From CAWCFV01 sp963794995 (lineage in GTDB: Bacteria; Actinomycetota; Actinomycetes; JACCUZ01), in the NCBI GenBank assembly GCA_963794995.1, contig CAWCFV010000002.1, forward strand, positions 1,984,001 to 2,048,000: a stretch of 64,000 nucleotides of DNA. Direction: 5' to 3'. Numbering within the stretch: position 1 is the first letter of the stretch; the number at the start of each line of letters is the position of its first letter. Made by a program: the position numbers and the translations under genes. Of the stretch, positions 33,096 through 41,063 are shown one piece after another. Below the pieces are notes generated by a model. That model saw only the letters and a program-made list of their open reading frames with translations. It was not told the origin of the DNA and made no database searches.

Positions 33096-34454
33096 CTAGT
33101 TCGCCGCCATGTCGACGAAGCGGGAGTAGTGGCCCTGGAACGCGACCGTGATGGTCGCCGTCGGGCCGTTGCGGTGCTTGGCCACGATGAAGTCGGCCTC
33201 GCCGGCCCGTGGCGACTCGCGCTCGTAGAGTTCCTCGCGGTGCAGCAGCACGACCATGTCCGCGTCCTGCTCGATCGAGCCCGATTCGCGCAGGTCCGAC
33301 ATCTGCGGCTTCTTGTCGGTGCGCTGCTCGGACCCACGGTTGAGCTGGGAGATCGCGATGACCGGGACCTCGAGCTCCTTGGCGAGCAGCTTGATGGCGC
33401 GGGAGAACTCCGAGACCTCCTGCTGGCGGCTCTCGACCCGCTTGCCGCTGGACATCAGCTGGAGGTAGTCGATGATCACCAGCTTGAGGTCGTTCCGCTG
33501 CTTGAGGCGCCGGCACTTCGCGCGGATCTCCATCATCGACATGTTGGGCGAGTCGTCGATGAACAGCGGCGCGTTGGAGACCTCGCCCATCCGCCGGGCC
33601 AGCCGGGTCCAGTCGTCGTCGGTCAGCCGGCCGGTGCGCATGTGGTGCAGCGGCACCCGCGCTTCCGCCGACAGCAGCCGCATGGTGATCTCGTTGCGGC
33701 TCATCTCCAGCGAGAAGATGCAGGTGGCCATGTTGTTCTTGATGGCGGCCGACCGCGCGACGTCGAGTCCCAGCGTCGACTTGCCGACCGCGGGCCTGGC
33801 GGCCAGGACGATCATCTGGCCGGCGTGCAGGCCGTTGGTCAGCTCGTCGAAGTCGGCGAAGCCGGTGGGCACCCCGACCATCTCGCCGCCGCGGGAGCCG
33901 ATCGCCTCGATCTCGTCGAGGGTGCCCTCCATGATCTCGGAGAGCGGGAGGTAGTCCTCCGAGGTGCGCCGGTCGGTGACGTTGTAGACCTCGACCTGGG
34001 CGGCGTCGACGATGTCGTCGGAGTCGCCGTCTCCGGCGTAGCCCATCTGGACGATCTTGGTGCCGGCCTCGATCAGGCGGCGCAGGACCGCGGTCTCGCG
34101 CACGATCCGGGCGTAGTACCCGGCGTTGGCCGCCGTCGGCACGGACTGGAGCAGAGTGTGCAGGTAGGGGGCCCCGCCGACCCGGCCCAGCTCGCCGCGC
34201 TTCTGCAGCTCGGCCGACACCGTGACGGCGTCGGCCGGCTCGCCGCGGCCGTAGAGGTCGAGGACGGCCTCGTAGACCAGCTCGTGCGCCGGACGGTAGA
34301 AGTCGTGGCCGCGGACCACCTCGACGACGTCGGCGATCGCGTCCTTCGACAGCAGCATGCCGCCCAGCACCGACTGCTCCGCCGCGAGGTCCTGCGGCGG
34401 GGTGCGGATCAGCTCGCCCGCCGACGGAGCGCTCGGGAACTCCGCGATGCTCAC
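33096..34454 (-). CDS. dnaB: Replicative DNA helicase DnaB
   Basis: 452 residues from GTG 34454. The N-terminal domain (LAAEQSVLGGMLLSKDAIADV) interacts with DnaG. The RecA-like motor has Walker A LAARPAVGKSTLGLDVARSA, Walker B LKLVIIDYLQLMSS, and motif IFSLEMSRNEITMRLL. No intein interrupts it, unlike several mycobacterial dnaB genes. Normal family length. It is the outermost gene of the rpsF-ssb-rpsR-rplI-dnaB neighbourhood near oriC, with DnaA-box-like repeats directly upstream. Confidence 0.97.
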   Translation of the reverse strand: MSIAEFPSAPSAGELIRTPPQDLAAEQSVLGGMLLSKDAIADVVEVVRGHDFYRPAHELVYEAVLDLYGRGEPADAVTVSAELQKRGELGRVGGAPYLHTLLQSVPTAANAGYYARIVRETAVLRRLIEAGTKIVQMGYAGDGDSDDIVDAAQVEVYNVTDRRTSEDYLPLSEIMEGTLDEIEAIGSRGGEMVGVPTGFADFDELTNGLHAGQMIVLAARPAVGKSTLGLDVARSAAIKNNMATCIFSLEMSRNEITMRLLSAEARVPLHHMRTGRLTDDDWTRLARRMGEVSNAPLFIDDSPNMSMMEIRAKCRRLKQRNDLKLVIIDYLQLMSSGKRVESRQQEVSEFSRAIKLLAKELEVPVIAISQLNRGSEQRTDKKPQMSDLRESGSIEQDADMVVLLHREELYERESPRAGEADFIVAKHRNGPTATITVAFQGHYSRFVDMAAN

Positions 34455-34779
34455 GCCAACCCCCTCTGCTCCACCCCGACGGCCTGTGCGTGCGTCCCAT
34501 CAGGCCAGGGACCCCGGACACAACCTCTCGGGACACAACCTCTCGCAGGACGCGGCGACGCTATGGCTCCTCCGGCCCGGCCACGAATCCGCCCTGTGGA
34601 CGACCTGTGGACGACGGCCGCTCCGGCTGGGGACCGTGGGCGTGCCGCCGGGTACCTCCTGTGGACGGGCCTGTGGACGACGCGCCCGGCATCGGCGCCG
34701 CACCGCCCGTCCGCTGCACCGTTGCCGTCCACCGCCTGTGGACCGGAGAAAGTTGGCCCGGCTGTCTACGATGCGGACG
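34455..34779. other. 325-bp divergent dnaB/MATE intergenic region with repeats
   Basis: Holds a perfect 15-bp tandem pair GGACACAACCTCTCG (34516-34530 and 34531-34545) close to the dnaB start and five DnaA-box-like nonamers (34595-34745), with a probable MATE -10 (TACGAT, 34767-34772) at its right end. No open frame here shows coding character. Confidence 0.7.
34595..34745 (+). repeat. Five DnaA-box-like nonamers (TGTGGACGA type)
   Basis: TGTGGACGA at 34595-34603, 34606-34614 and 34672-34680; TGTGGACGG at 34660-34668; TGTGGACCG at 34737-34745. Each is close to the actinobacterial DnaA box TGTGGACAA (reverse TTGTCCACA) and four are preceded by CC. Pairs are spaced 11 and 12 bp, about one helical turn, as in DnaA-binding arrays. 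Confidence 0.65.
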
Positions 34780-36145
34780 GTGCGACCGACATCCGGACGC
34801 CCGGCGGCCGCTCCGGCCACCCGGTCGACCCGCCGTGCCCACGACCGGGAGATCCTCCGGCTGGCCGTGCCCGCGTTCGGCGCGCTGGTCGCCGAGCCGC
34901 TGTTCCTGCTCGCCGACTCGGCCATCGTGGGCCATCTCGGGACCCCGCAGCTCGCCGGCCTCGGGGTGTCCGGTGCCCTGCTCGCGACCGCGGTCTCGGT
35001 GTGCGTGTTCCTCGCGTACGGCACCACCGCCTCGGTGGCCCGCCGGGTGGGGGCGGGCGACCTCCGGGCGGCCATCGCCCAGGGCGTCGACGGGATCTGG
35101 CTGGCGCTGGGGCTCGGGACCCTCCTGGCGGTCGCCCTCGCCGTCGCGGGCCGCCCGCTCGTGGCGGCGTTCGGCACCTCGGCCGACGCGACGCCGTACG
35201 CGCTGACCTACCTGTACGTCTCGCTGCCCGGGCTGCCCGCGATGCTCGTGGTGCTCGCGGCCACCGGCGTGCTGCGCGGCCTGCAGGACACCCGCACGCC
35301 GCTCGTCGTCGCCGCGGTCGGGGCGAGCGCCAACGTGGGGCTCAACGTCGCCCTGGTGTACGGCGCCGGGCTCGGCATCGCCGGGTCGGCCCTGGGCACC
35401 GTCCTCGCGCAGGCCGGGATGGCCACCGCCTTCCTCGTGGTGGTGGTCCGGGGCGCGCAGCGCGAGGGCGCGTCGCTGCGGCCGGACCTGCCCGGGATCC
35501 GCGCCGCCGGCCGGGCCGGTGTGCCGCTGGTGGTGCGGACGGTGACCCTGCGCGCGGCGCTGCTGCTGATGACCTACGTCGCCACCGCGACCGGGACCGT
35601 CGCGATCGCCGCCCACCAGGTCGCCTTCACGATCTGGCTGTTCCTGTCCCTGATGCTCGACGCGGTGGCCATCGCCGGGCAGGCGATCGTCGGCCGCTAC
35701 CTCGGCGCCGCCGACGTGCCCGGCACCCGGGCGGCGACCCGGCGGATGGTCGAGTGGGGCGCCCTGTCCGGCGTGCTCCTCGGTGTCGCCCTGGTCGTGC
35801 TCCGGTTCGCCTTCGTGCCGCTGTTCACCGACGACCCGGCCGTCCGCTCGCTGCTCGCCGAGGTCCTGGTGGTCGCCGCGCGTGTTCCAGCCGGTGGCCG
35901 GTGTCGTCTTCGCTCTCGACGGCGTCCTCATCGGCGCGGGTGACGGCCGCTACCTCGCGGCCGCGGGCGTGCTGACGCTGCTCGCGTTCACCCCGCTCGC
36001 GCTGCTCGTGCTCGCGGCGGACGGCGGACTCGTCGCGCTGTGGTGGGCGTTCAACGGCTTCCTGCTCGCCCGGCTGCTCACCCTGCTACCGCGCTGGCGC
36101 GGCGAGGCGTGGCTGGTGACCGGCGCGAGCCTGCCCGCCAGGTGA
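34780..36145 (+). pseudogene. MATE family efflux protein (DinF type) with one apparent frameshift
   Basis: Encodes a 12-helix MATE transporter (DREILRLAVPAFGALVAEPLF, AAHQVAFTIWLFLSLMLDAVAIAGQ) that would export cationic compounds by ion antiport. The frame breaks near 35878-35884: where GCG-CTG-TTC-CAG is expected (AALFQPVAG) the sequence has one extra base, and the rest (FQPVAGVVFALDGVLIGAGD to LPAR) continues in the +1 frame to TGA 36145. The intact product would be ~454 residues. GTG 34780 follows TACGAT by 7 nt (leaderless); ATG 34771 overlaps that -10. Confidence 0.82.
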
Positions 36146-36167
36146 CCGGCACTGGTCCCCCCGATGA

Positions 36168-36237
36168 TCGTTTGCGACCTGGTTCACCGACACGCCGTAC
36201 CGGACACCGGCGTGTCGGTGACCGAGGTCGCAAACGA
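36168..36237. repeat. Long near-perfect hairpin element, copy 2 (between convergent genes)
   Basis: Two 30-nt arms match at 28 positions around a ~10-nt loop. TCGTTTGCGACCTGG, CCGACACGCCG and AGGTCGCAAACGAGCG are shared with the copy at 19178-19246. It starts 23 bp after the MATE stop and ends 10 bp before the DinB-family stop. Confidence 0.85.
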
Positions 36238-36246
36238 GCGGTGGGG

Positions 36247-36801
36247 TCAGGAGCCGGTGAGGCCGTCGATGCGCTCGCGCAGGAGGTCGGCGTGGCCGAG
36301 GTGGCGGGCGTACTCCTCGACCATGTGCAGGTAGACCCAGCGCAGGTCGTACGTCAGGGTGTCGCCGGCCCGGGTGACCGTCGTGAAGGTCTCGTCCAGG
36401 CCGTGCCGGGCCGCCTCGGCCCGGGCCGCCTCGACCGACTCCTGGTAGGCGGCGAACGCCTCCTGCGCCCCGGCGGCCTCGGCGTCGTCGATGTCGGCCT
36501 CGTTGTTCGCCTCGGTCTTGAAGTACGCCGGCAGGTCGGCCCCGCCGACCCGGCGGACGAACCAGATCCGCTCGACGTCGGCCAGGTGCCGCACCAGGCC
36601 GAGCAGCGAGAGGGCCGAGGGCCGGACCGCCCGGCGTTCGAGCTCCTTGCCGGTCAGTCCCGCGCACTTCCAGCGCAGCGTCTCGCGGTAGAAGTCGAGC
36701 ATGTTCTCCAGCGCAGCGCGCTCGGGCGCGACCAGCGGGAAGTCGGAGCGCTCGACCGCGGGGGCGGTCCAGGCGTCGGGGGGCGAGGAGGGCGTCGTCA
36801 C
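36247..36801 (-). CDS. DinB/DUF664 family protein
   Basis: 184 residues from GTG 36801. Helical DinB-like bundle with potential metal histidines in LLGLVRHLADVERIWFVRR and VYLHMVEEYARHLGHADLLRE, the family pattern. Many actinobacterial members are mycothiol-dependent transferases; the specific reaction is unknown. Sits between the r-protein operon terminator and the MATE gene, convergent with the latter across the hairpin element. Confidence 0.88.
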   Translation of the reverse strand: MTTPSSPPDAWTAPAVERSDFPLVAPERAALENMLDFYRETLRWKCAGLTGKELERRAVRPSALSLLGLVRHLADVERIWFVRRVGGADLPAYFKTEANNEADIDDAEAAGAQEAFAAYQESVEAARAEAARHGLDETFTTVTRAGDTLTYDLRWVYLHMVEEYARHLGHADLLRERIDGLTGS

Positions 36802-36830
36802 GGACGGCGACCCTAGCGAGCCGGACGCGC

Positions 36831-36866
36831 GAGAGCCCCCGCTGCCCGGGGGCGGCGGGGGCTCTC
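36831..36866 (-). terminator. Terminator hairpin after rplI
   Basis: GAGAGCCCCCGC and GCGGGGGCTCTC form a perfect 12-bp stem around a 12-nt loop, 22 bp past the rplI stop codon. GC-rich with no T-run, as usual in actinobacteria; it ends the rpsF-ssb-rpsR-rplI transcript. Confidence 0.75.
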
Positions 36867-36888
36867 GTCGGGAGGACGTGCTGCGGCG

Positions 36889-37338
36889 TCAGGCCGCGGC
36901 GACGATCTGCACGGTGAGGGTCGCGACGACCTCGGGGTGCAGCCGGACGGTGACCTGGTGGTCGCCGACCGTCTTGATCGGCTGGCCGATCTCGATCCGG
37001 CGCCTGTCGACCGCGGGGCCACCCGCGCGCCCGACGGCGTCGACGATGTCGGAGCCGGTGACGGCGCCGAAGAGCCGACCGCCCGCGCCGGCCCGGACCG
37101 GGACCTTCAGCGTGAGCCGCTCGAGCTCGGACTTCAGCTCGCCGGCGTGGCCGAGGTCGCGCACCTCGCGCACCTCGCGGCCGCGCCGGATCGAGCTGAC
37201 CTGCTTCTCGCCGCCACGGGTCCACCGCATCGCGGCGCCGCGCGGCACGAGGTAGTTGCGGCCGTAGCCGTCCTTGACCTCGACGACGTCGCCCGGGCCG
37301 CCGAGGCCGGCGACCTCCTGGGTGAGGATGAGCTTCAT
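36889..37338 (-). CDS. rplI: 50S ribosomal protein L9
   Basis: 149 residues, ATG 37338. Begins MKLILTQEVAGLGGPGDVVE with the canonical GYGRNYLVPRGAA loop, a connecting helix, and the C-terminal domain (GGRLFGAVTGSDIVDAV). Normal length for L9, which binds 23S rRNA at the base of the L1 stalk. Last gene of the rpsF-ssb-rpsR-rplI cluster, 14 bp after rpsR, and followed by a strong hairpin. Confidence 0.98.
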   Translation of the reverse strand: MKLILTQEVAGLGGPGDVVEVKDGYGRNYLVPRGAAMRWTRGGEKQVSSIRRGREVREVRDLGHAGELKSELERLTLKVPVRAGAGGRLFGAVTGSDIVDAVGRAGGPAVDRRRIEIGQPIKTVGDHQVTVRLHPEVVATLTVQIVAAA

Positions 37339-37352
37339 GTCGGTCGCCCCCC

Positions 37353-37589
37353 TCAGCGCGCGGTGCTGGTGTAGGGCAGCAGCGCCATCTCACGGCTGTT
37401 CTTCACGGCCGTGGCGACGTCGCGCTGGTGCTGGGTGCAGTTGCCGGTCACGCGGCGGGCCCGGATCTTGCCGCGGTCGGAGATGAACTTCCGCAGCAGG
37501 CCGGTGTCCTTGTAGTCCACGTAGGAGACCTTCTCCTTGCAGAACTGGCAGACCTTCTTCTTGATCTTGCGGGGCGGTGGCTTGGCCAT
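37353..37589 (-). CDS. rpsR: 30S ribosomal protein S18
   Basis: 78 residues (MAKPPPRKIKKKVCQFCKEK). The Cys pair VCQFC and later GNC make this the zinc-type (C+) S18, which differs from the Cys-free paralogue many actinobacteria keep for zinc limitation. IDYKDTGLLRKFIS-like and GKIRARRVTGNCTQHQR blocks are conserved. It binds with S6 to the 30S platform. Confidence 0.98.
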   Translation of the reverse strand: MAKPPPRKIKKKVCQFCKEKVSYVDYKDTGLLRKFISDRGKIRARRVTGNCTQHQRDVATAVKNSREMALLPYTSTAR

Positions 37590-37670
37590 CGTGGTGCTCC
37601 AGACTTCGGATGCCCGGCTCGTGCCGGGATGGTCAATCAGGACAGGTGGAGCGTGGTGCTCCCATGAGAC

Positions 37671-37714
37671 TTGTCAGCCGCTAGCGCCGGTAGGGCAGCG
37701 CGCGAGGCTGACAA
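37671..37714. repeat. 9-bp inverted repeat between ssb and rpsR
   Basis: TTGTCAGCC (37671-37679) and GGCTGACAA (37706-37714) are perfect complements with a 26-nt loop, in the 137-bp gap after ssb. A second small stem, CCCGGC-N4-GCCGGG, lies nearer rpsR (around 37614-37629). These may attenuate or process the r-protein transcript. Confidence 0.5.
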
Positions 37715-37726
37715 CTCGGGGGTGGG

Positions 37727-38233
37727 CTAGAAGGGCGGCTCGTCGGAGGTGCCGGGGGCGTTCCAGCCGCCGCCACCACCGCCGCTGGTCGCCGCCGGGG
37801 CGGGCGAGGCCGAGGCCCACGGGTCGTTGTCGGCAGCGCCCCCGAAGCCGCCGCCGCCGGCGCCGCGGGTGGTCTTGTTGACCTTCGCCGTGGCGGACTT
37901 GAGGCTGGGGCCGACCTCGTCGACCTCGACCTCGTAGACGGTGCGCTTCTCGCCCTCCTTGGTCTCGTACGACCGCTGCTTGAGCCGGCCCTGCACGATC
38001 ACGCGCATGCCGCGCTGGAGGGACTCCGCGACGTTCTCGGCTGCCTGGCGCCAGACGTTGCAGGAGAGGAAGAGGCTCTCGCCGTCCTTCCACTCGTTGG
38101 TCGCCTTGTCCAGGAACCGGGGCGTCGAGGCGATCCGGAACTTCGCCACGGCCGCACCGCTGGGGGTGAAGCGCAGCTCGGGGTCGTCGACGAGGTTGCC
38201 GACGAGGGTGATGACGGTGTCGCCTGCGGCCAT
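37727..38233 (-). CDS. ssb: Single-stranded DNA-binding protein
   Basis: 168 residues. An OB-fold at residues ~1-115 (DTVITLVGNLVDDPELRFTP, SLFLSCNVWRQAAENVAESL, RVIVQGRLKQRSYET), a Gly-rich linker, and an acidic tip DEPPF that recruits partner proteins. It coats ssDNA at replication and repair sites. Located between rpsF and rpsR as in nearly all actinobacteria. Confidence 0.98.
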   Translation of the reverse strand: MAAGDTVITLVGNLVDDPELRFTPSGAAVAKFRIASTPRFLDKATNEWKDGESLFLSCNVWRQAAENVAESLQRGMRVIVQGRLKQRSYETKEGEKRTVYEVEVDEVGPSLKSATAKVNKTTRGAGGGGFGGAADNDPWASASPAPAATSGGGGGGWNAPGTSDEPPF

Positions 38234-38267
38234 GAGTGAACCTCTGGAGGTGAGAAGGGTCGGCGCG

Positions 38268-38558
38268 TCAGCGCTGGTCGGGACGGAGGACCTTGGTGCG
38301 CAGCACGGCCTCGTTGAGGTTGAGCTGGCGGTCGAGCTCCTTGACGGTGGCGGGCTCCGCCTGGAGGTCGACGACGGCGTAGATGCCCTCGGACTTCTTG
38401 GTGATCTCGTAGGACATCCGGCGACGTCCCCAGATGTCGATCTTCTCGACGCTCCCGCCGTCCTTGGTGACGACGGTCAGGAACTGGTCGAGCGCGGGAG
38501 CGACGGTGCGCTCCTCGATGTCGGGGTCGAGGATGACCATGAGCTCGTAGTGACGCAT
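38268..38558 (-). CDS. rpsF: 30S ribosomal protein S6
   Basis: 96 residues (MRHYELMVILDPDIEERTV). The ferredoxin-like r-protein fold is recognisable by IDIWGRRRMSYEITKKSEGIYAVV. GAGGAGGTGG supplies a strong ribosome site. First gene of the cluster. A leader hairpin (38590-38606) lies just upstream of its ribosome site, where S6:S18 autoregulation occurs in other bacteria. Confidence 0.98.
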   Translation of the reverse strand: MRHYELMVILDPDIEERTVAPALDQFLTVVTKDGGSVEKIDIWGRRRMSYEITKKSEGIYAVVDLQAEPATVKELDRQLNLNEAVLRTKVLRPDQR

Positions 38559-38589
38559 GCGGACAACCCACCTCCTCTGGACTCGGCGG

Positions 38590-38606
38590 CCACGGTCTCT
38601 CCGTGG
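38590..38606 (-). promoter_or_regulatory. rpsF leader hairpin, possible S6:S18 autoregulatory element
   Basis: CCACGG-N5-CCGTGG is a perfect 6-bp stem about 30 nt upstream of the rpsF start and immediately before the strong ribosome site. Known S6:S18 leader motifs are small hairpins in this position; the conserved bulge was not verified. Confidence 0.4.
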
Positions 38607-38788
38607 CAGGAGGGTTACCGTCCGGACCGGCTCGGTCGAGCGGCTCGGGGCGGTGCGTGCGTCCGGCGCCTCACCCGGCCCGTCAGGACGGTCGGGCGGG
38701 ACGCCAGGTGAGCCAGGCTACCCGGCCGTGGCGGGCGGCGGGAAATCCGTCCACAGACCCGGTCGGTGCCCGGTCGTAGGGTCGGCCC

Positions 38789-39601
38789 ATGACGTCCCTC
38801 CGGATCGGTGCCCACGTCGACCCGGTCGACCCGGTGGCCGAGGCGGCTGCCCGGGGCGCCGACCTGGTGCAGATCTTCCTCGGTGACCCGCAGGGCTGGA
38901 AGGCTCCGGCCGTCGCGCACCCCGGAGGCCTGGCCGGGCTGCGCACCGAGGCCGAGGCGGCCGGGATCGACCTGTACGTGCACGCGCCGTACCGGCTCAA
39001 CGTCGCCACGGCCAACAACCGGATCCGGATCCCGAGCCGCCAGCTGCTCGCGACCTACGCCGCCGCGGCCGCCGAGCTGGGCGCGCTCGGGATCGTGGTG
39101 CACGGCGGGCACGTGCTGAAGGACGCCGAGCCGGAGAGCGGGTTCGACAACTGGGCCAAGACCTTCGAGCGCTGGGTGCCGCCGCTGCCCGTCCTGATCG
39201 AGAACACCGCGGGCGGCGAGGGCGCCGTCGCCCGGCGCACCGACCGGCTGGCCCGGCTGTGGGAGGTGTTCGAGGACCGGCTGGAGGCGGCCACCCTCGA
39301 CCGCGTCGGCTTCTGCCTGGACACCTGCCACGCCCACGCCGGCGGCGAGGAGCTCGCCGGGGTCGTGGACCGCGTCAAGGCGGCCACCGGGCGCATCGAC
39401 CTCGTGCACGCCAACGACTCCCGCGACGAGTTCGACTCCGGCGCCGACCGGCACACCAACTTCGGTTCCGGCCGGATCGCCGGGGACGACCTGGTGGCCG
39501 TCGTCACCGCCGCCGGCGCGCCGGTCGTCTGCGAGACCCCGGGTGGCGCCGACGGTCAGGGCGCCGACATCGCCTGGCTGCGCGCGCACCTGCCGGCCTG
39601 A
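38789..39601 (+). CDS. Endonuclease IV-like TIM-barrel protein (AP endonuclease family 2)
   Basis: 270 residues. TIM barrel with RIGAHVDPVDPVAEAAARGAD, DLYVHAPYRLNVA, GIVVHGGHVLK, VLIENTAGGEG, FCLDTCHAHAGGEE, LVHANDSRDEFDSGADRHTNFGSG: the His, Glu and Asp metal ligands of endonuclease IV (Nfo). It would cleave abasic sites in DNA. Start ATG 38789 is preceded by TAGGGT (38777-38782) only 6 nt upstream, so the transcript is probably leaderless. Divergent from rpsF. Confidence 0.9.
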   Translation: MTSLRIGAHVDPVDPVAEAAARGADLVQIFLGDPQGWKAPAVAHPGGLAGLRTEAEAAGIDLYVHAPYRLNVATANNRIRIPSRQLLATYAAAAAELGALGIVVHGGHVLKDAEPESGFDNWAKTFERWVPPLPVLIENTAGGEGAVARRTDRLARLWEVFEDRLEAATLDRVGFCLDTCHAHAGGEELAGVVDRVKAATGRIDLVHANDSRDEFDSGADRHTNFGSGRIAGDDLVAVVTAAGAPVVCETPGGADGQGADIAWLRAHLPA

Positions 39602-39661
39602 GCCCGCACCCGCCCGGCGCCCGCCCGCCCGCCCGGTCCGTCGACCCGGCTCCAGCCGGGC

Positions 39662-40210
39662 TCAGGCGGGTACGGGGCGGCCGGCGCCGTCGGCGCCGGC
39701 GGTGGCGCACGGCGCGGCGTGGTCGCGCAGGATGCGCAGGGCGGCCTCGAAGCCGGCCAGCGCCCCCTGGCTGCGCAGCGGGCCGACCAGCCAGGTCTCG
39801 ATCATGTCCAGGTGCGCGGGCAGCAGCCGCCCGAGCAGCTCCCGGCCCTCGTCGGTGATCACGGCGAAGGTGGTCCGCCGGTCGCTCGCGCAGGCCTGCC
39901 GGGCGACCAGCCCCCGCTCGACCAGCCGGTCCACCAGGCGGGTGATGCCGCTGGAGGTGAGGCGGGTCTGGGCGGCCAGGTCGCTCATCCGCAGCAACCC
40001 CTCGGGGGAGCGGGCCAGGCGCATGCAGACCTCGAACTCGGCCGGGACCAGCCCGTGCCCGGCCAGGTGGGCCTGGCCGTGGGCGGCCACACCGGCCCAG
40101 GTCTCGGCCAGCAGCCCGATGAGGGTCAGGCGCTCGTCGTCGAACGTCCCGGTGTCGCTCGTCCCGGTGTCGCTCGTCCCGGTGTCGCTCGTCCCGGTGT
40201 CGCTGTCCAT
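39662..40210 (-). CDS. MarR family transcriptional regulator
   Basis: 182 residues from ATG 40210. Residues ~2-17 are a repeated Asp-Thr-Gly-Thr-Ser tract encoded by four 15-bp units. Then comes the winged-helix domain (MSDLAAQTRLTSSGITRLVDRLVERGLV and CASDRRTTFAVITDEGREL). TAGGAT (40223-40218) ends 7 nt before the ATG, suggesting a leaderless transcript. It is divergent from yceI and probably represses it, as in other MarR-YceI pairs; the ligand is unknown. Confidence 0.9.
   Translation of the reverse strand: MDSDTGTSDTGTSDTGTSDTGTFDDERLTLIGLLAETWAGVAAHGQAHLAGHGLVPAEFEVCMRLARSPEGLLRMSDLAAQTRLTSSGITRLVDRLVERGLVARQACASDRRTTFAVITDEGRELLGRLLPAHLDMIETWLVGPLRSQGALAGFEAALRILRDHAAPCATAGADGAGRPVPA
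40146..40205. repeat. Four 15-bp coding repeats at the MarR N-terminus
   Basis: GTCCCGGTGTCGCTC is repeated four times in tandem with only the last base of the final unit changed, encoding Asp-Thr-Gly-Thr-Ser on the minus strand. Length variation here would stay in frame and alter only the flexible N-terminus. Confidence 0.9.
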
Positions 40211-40230
40211 GCGGCTCATCCTACATCTAT

Positions 40231-40260
40231 TTGACAACAGGAATATTGAGAGTGCAGTAT
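40231..40260 (+). promoter_or_regulatory. yceI promoter and marR-yceI divergent control region
   Basis: TTGACA (40231-40236) - N18 - CAGTAT (40255-40260) is an excellent sigma-A promoter for yceI. TATTTG occurs twice (40229-40234 and 40258-40263), 29 bp apart, and AATATT lies between; these AT-rich sites stand out in a GC-rich genome and are candidate MarR operators. Confidence 0.6.
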
Positions 40261-40307
40261 TTGCTCACACAGACATCCACCACCTCCGCTCCCCCGAAGG
40301 ACCTCCC

Positions 40308-40895
40308 ATGACCGAGCAGACCGCCACCCCCGCCCTCCGCGTCGTCGACGGCACCACGCTGCCCGCGGCCGGCACCTACGTCATCGACCCGACCCACACC
40401 CGGGTCGGCTTCGTCGCCCGGCACCTCATGGTGACCAAGGTCCGCGGCAGCTTCCGCGAGTTCACCGGCTCGATCACCGTCGGGGAGGACGTCGCCTCCT
40501 CGACCGCCGAGGCCACCATCGCGGCCGCCTCGATCGACACCGGCACCGCCGACCGTGACGCGCACCTGCGCGGCGACGACTTCTTCGACGCCGGGACCCA
40601 CCCCTCGCTCACCTTCGGCAACGCGAAGGTCGTCTCGCGCAAGGGCGGCGACCTCGTGGTGACCGGCGACCTGACCATCAAGGGCGTCACCCGCCAGGTG
40701 ACCCTCGACGTCGAGCTCGACGGTGTCGCCAACGACCCCTTCGGCAACACCAAGCTGGCCGTGACCGCGAAGACCGAGATCGACCGCGAGGACTTCGGCC
40801 TGACCTGGAACGTCGCCCTCGAGTCCGGCGGCGTCCTGGTGTCGAAGAAGATCACGATCGAGATCGAGGCCCAGGCGGTCCTGCAGCAGGGCTGA
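40308..40895 (+). CDS. YceI family protein
   Basis: 195 residues from ATG 40308 (AAGGA upstream). Lipocalin-like YceI barrel: GTYVIDPTHTRVGFVARHLMVTKVRGSF, SIDTGTADRDAHLRGDDFFD, GDLTIKGVTRQVTLDVEL and KTEIDREDFGLTWN. YceI proteins bind polyisoprenoid-type lipids; this one lacks a signal peptide, so is probably cytosolic. Divergent MarR regulation suggests induction by a hydrophobic or oxidative stimulus. Confidence 0.93.
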   Translation: MTEQTATPALRVVDGTTLPAAGTYVIDPTHTRVGFVARHLMVTKVRGSFREFTGSITVGEDVASSTAEATIAAASIDTGTADRDAHLRGDDFFDAGTHPSLTFGNAKVVSRKGGDLVVTGDLTIKGVTRQVTLDVELDGVANDPFGNTKLAVTAKTEIDREDFGLTWNVALESGGVLVSKKITIEIEAQAVLQQG

Positions 40896-41063
40896 CCCCC
40901 AGCACCGCGCGCACCGCTCGCAGGGATGCGAGACCGCACGCCGGACGGCCGCCGCACCCGCAGGCACGGGGCGGCGGCCGTCGCGCGTCCGGGCCGGGTC
41001 TGCTGGGTAGCCTCGTGCCCGACCTGCCGCACCCGTCGCCTCGCCGAGGAGCCCGTCGCCCCC

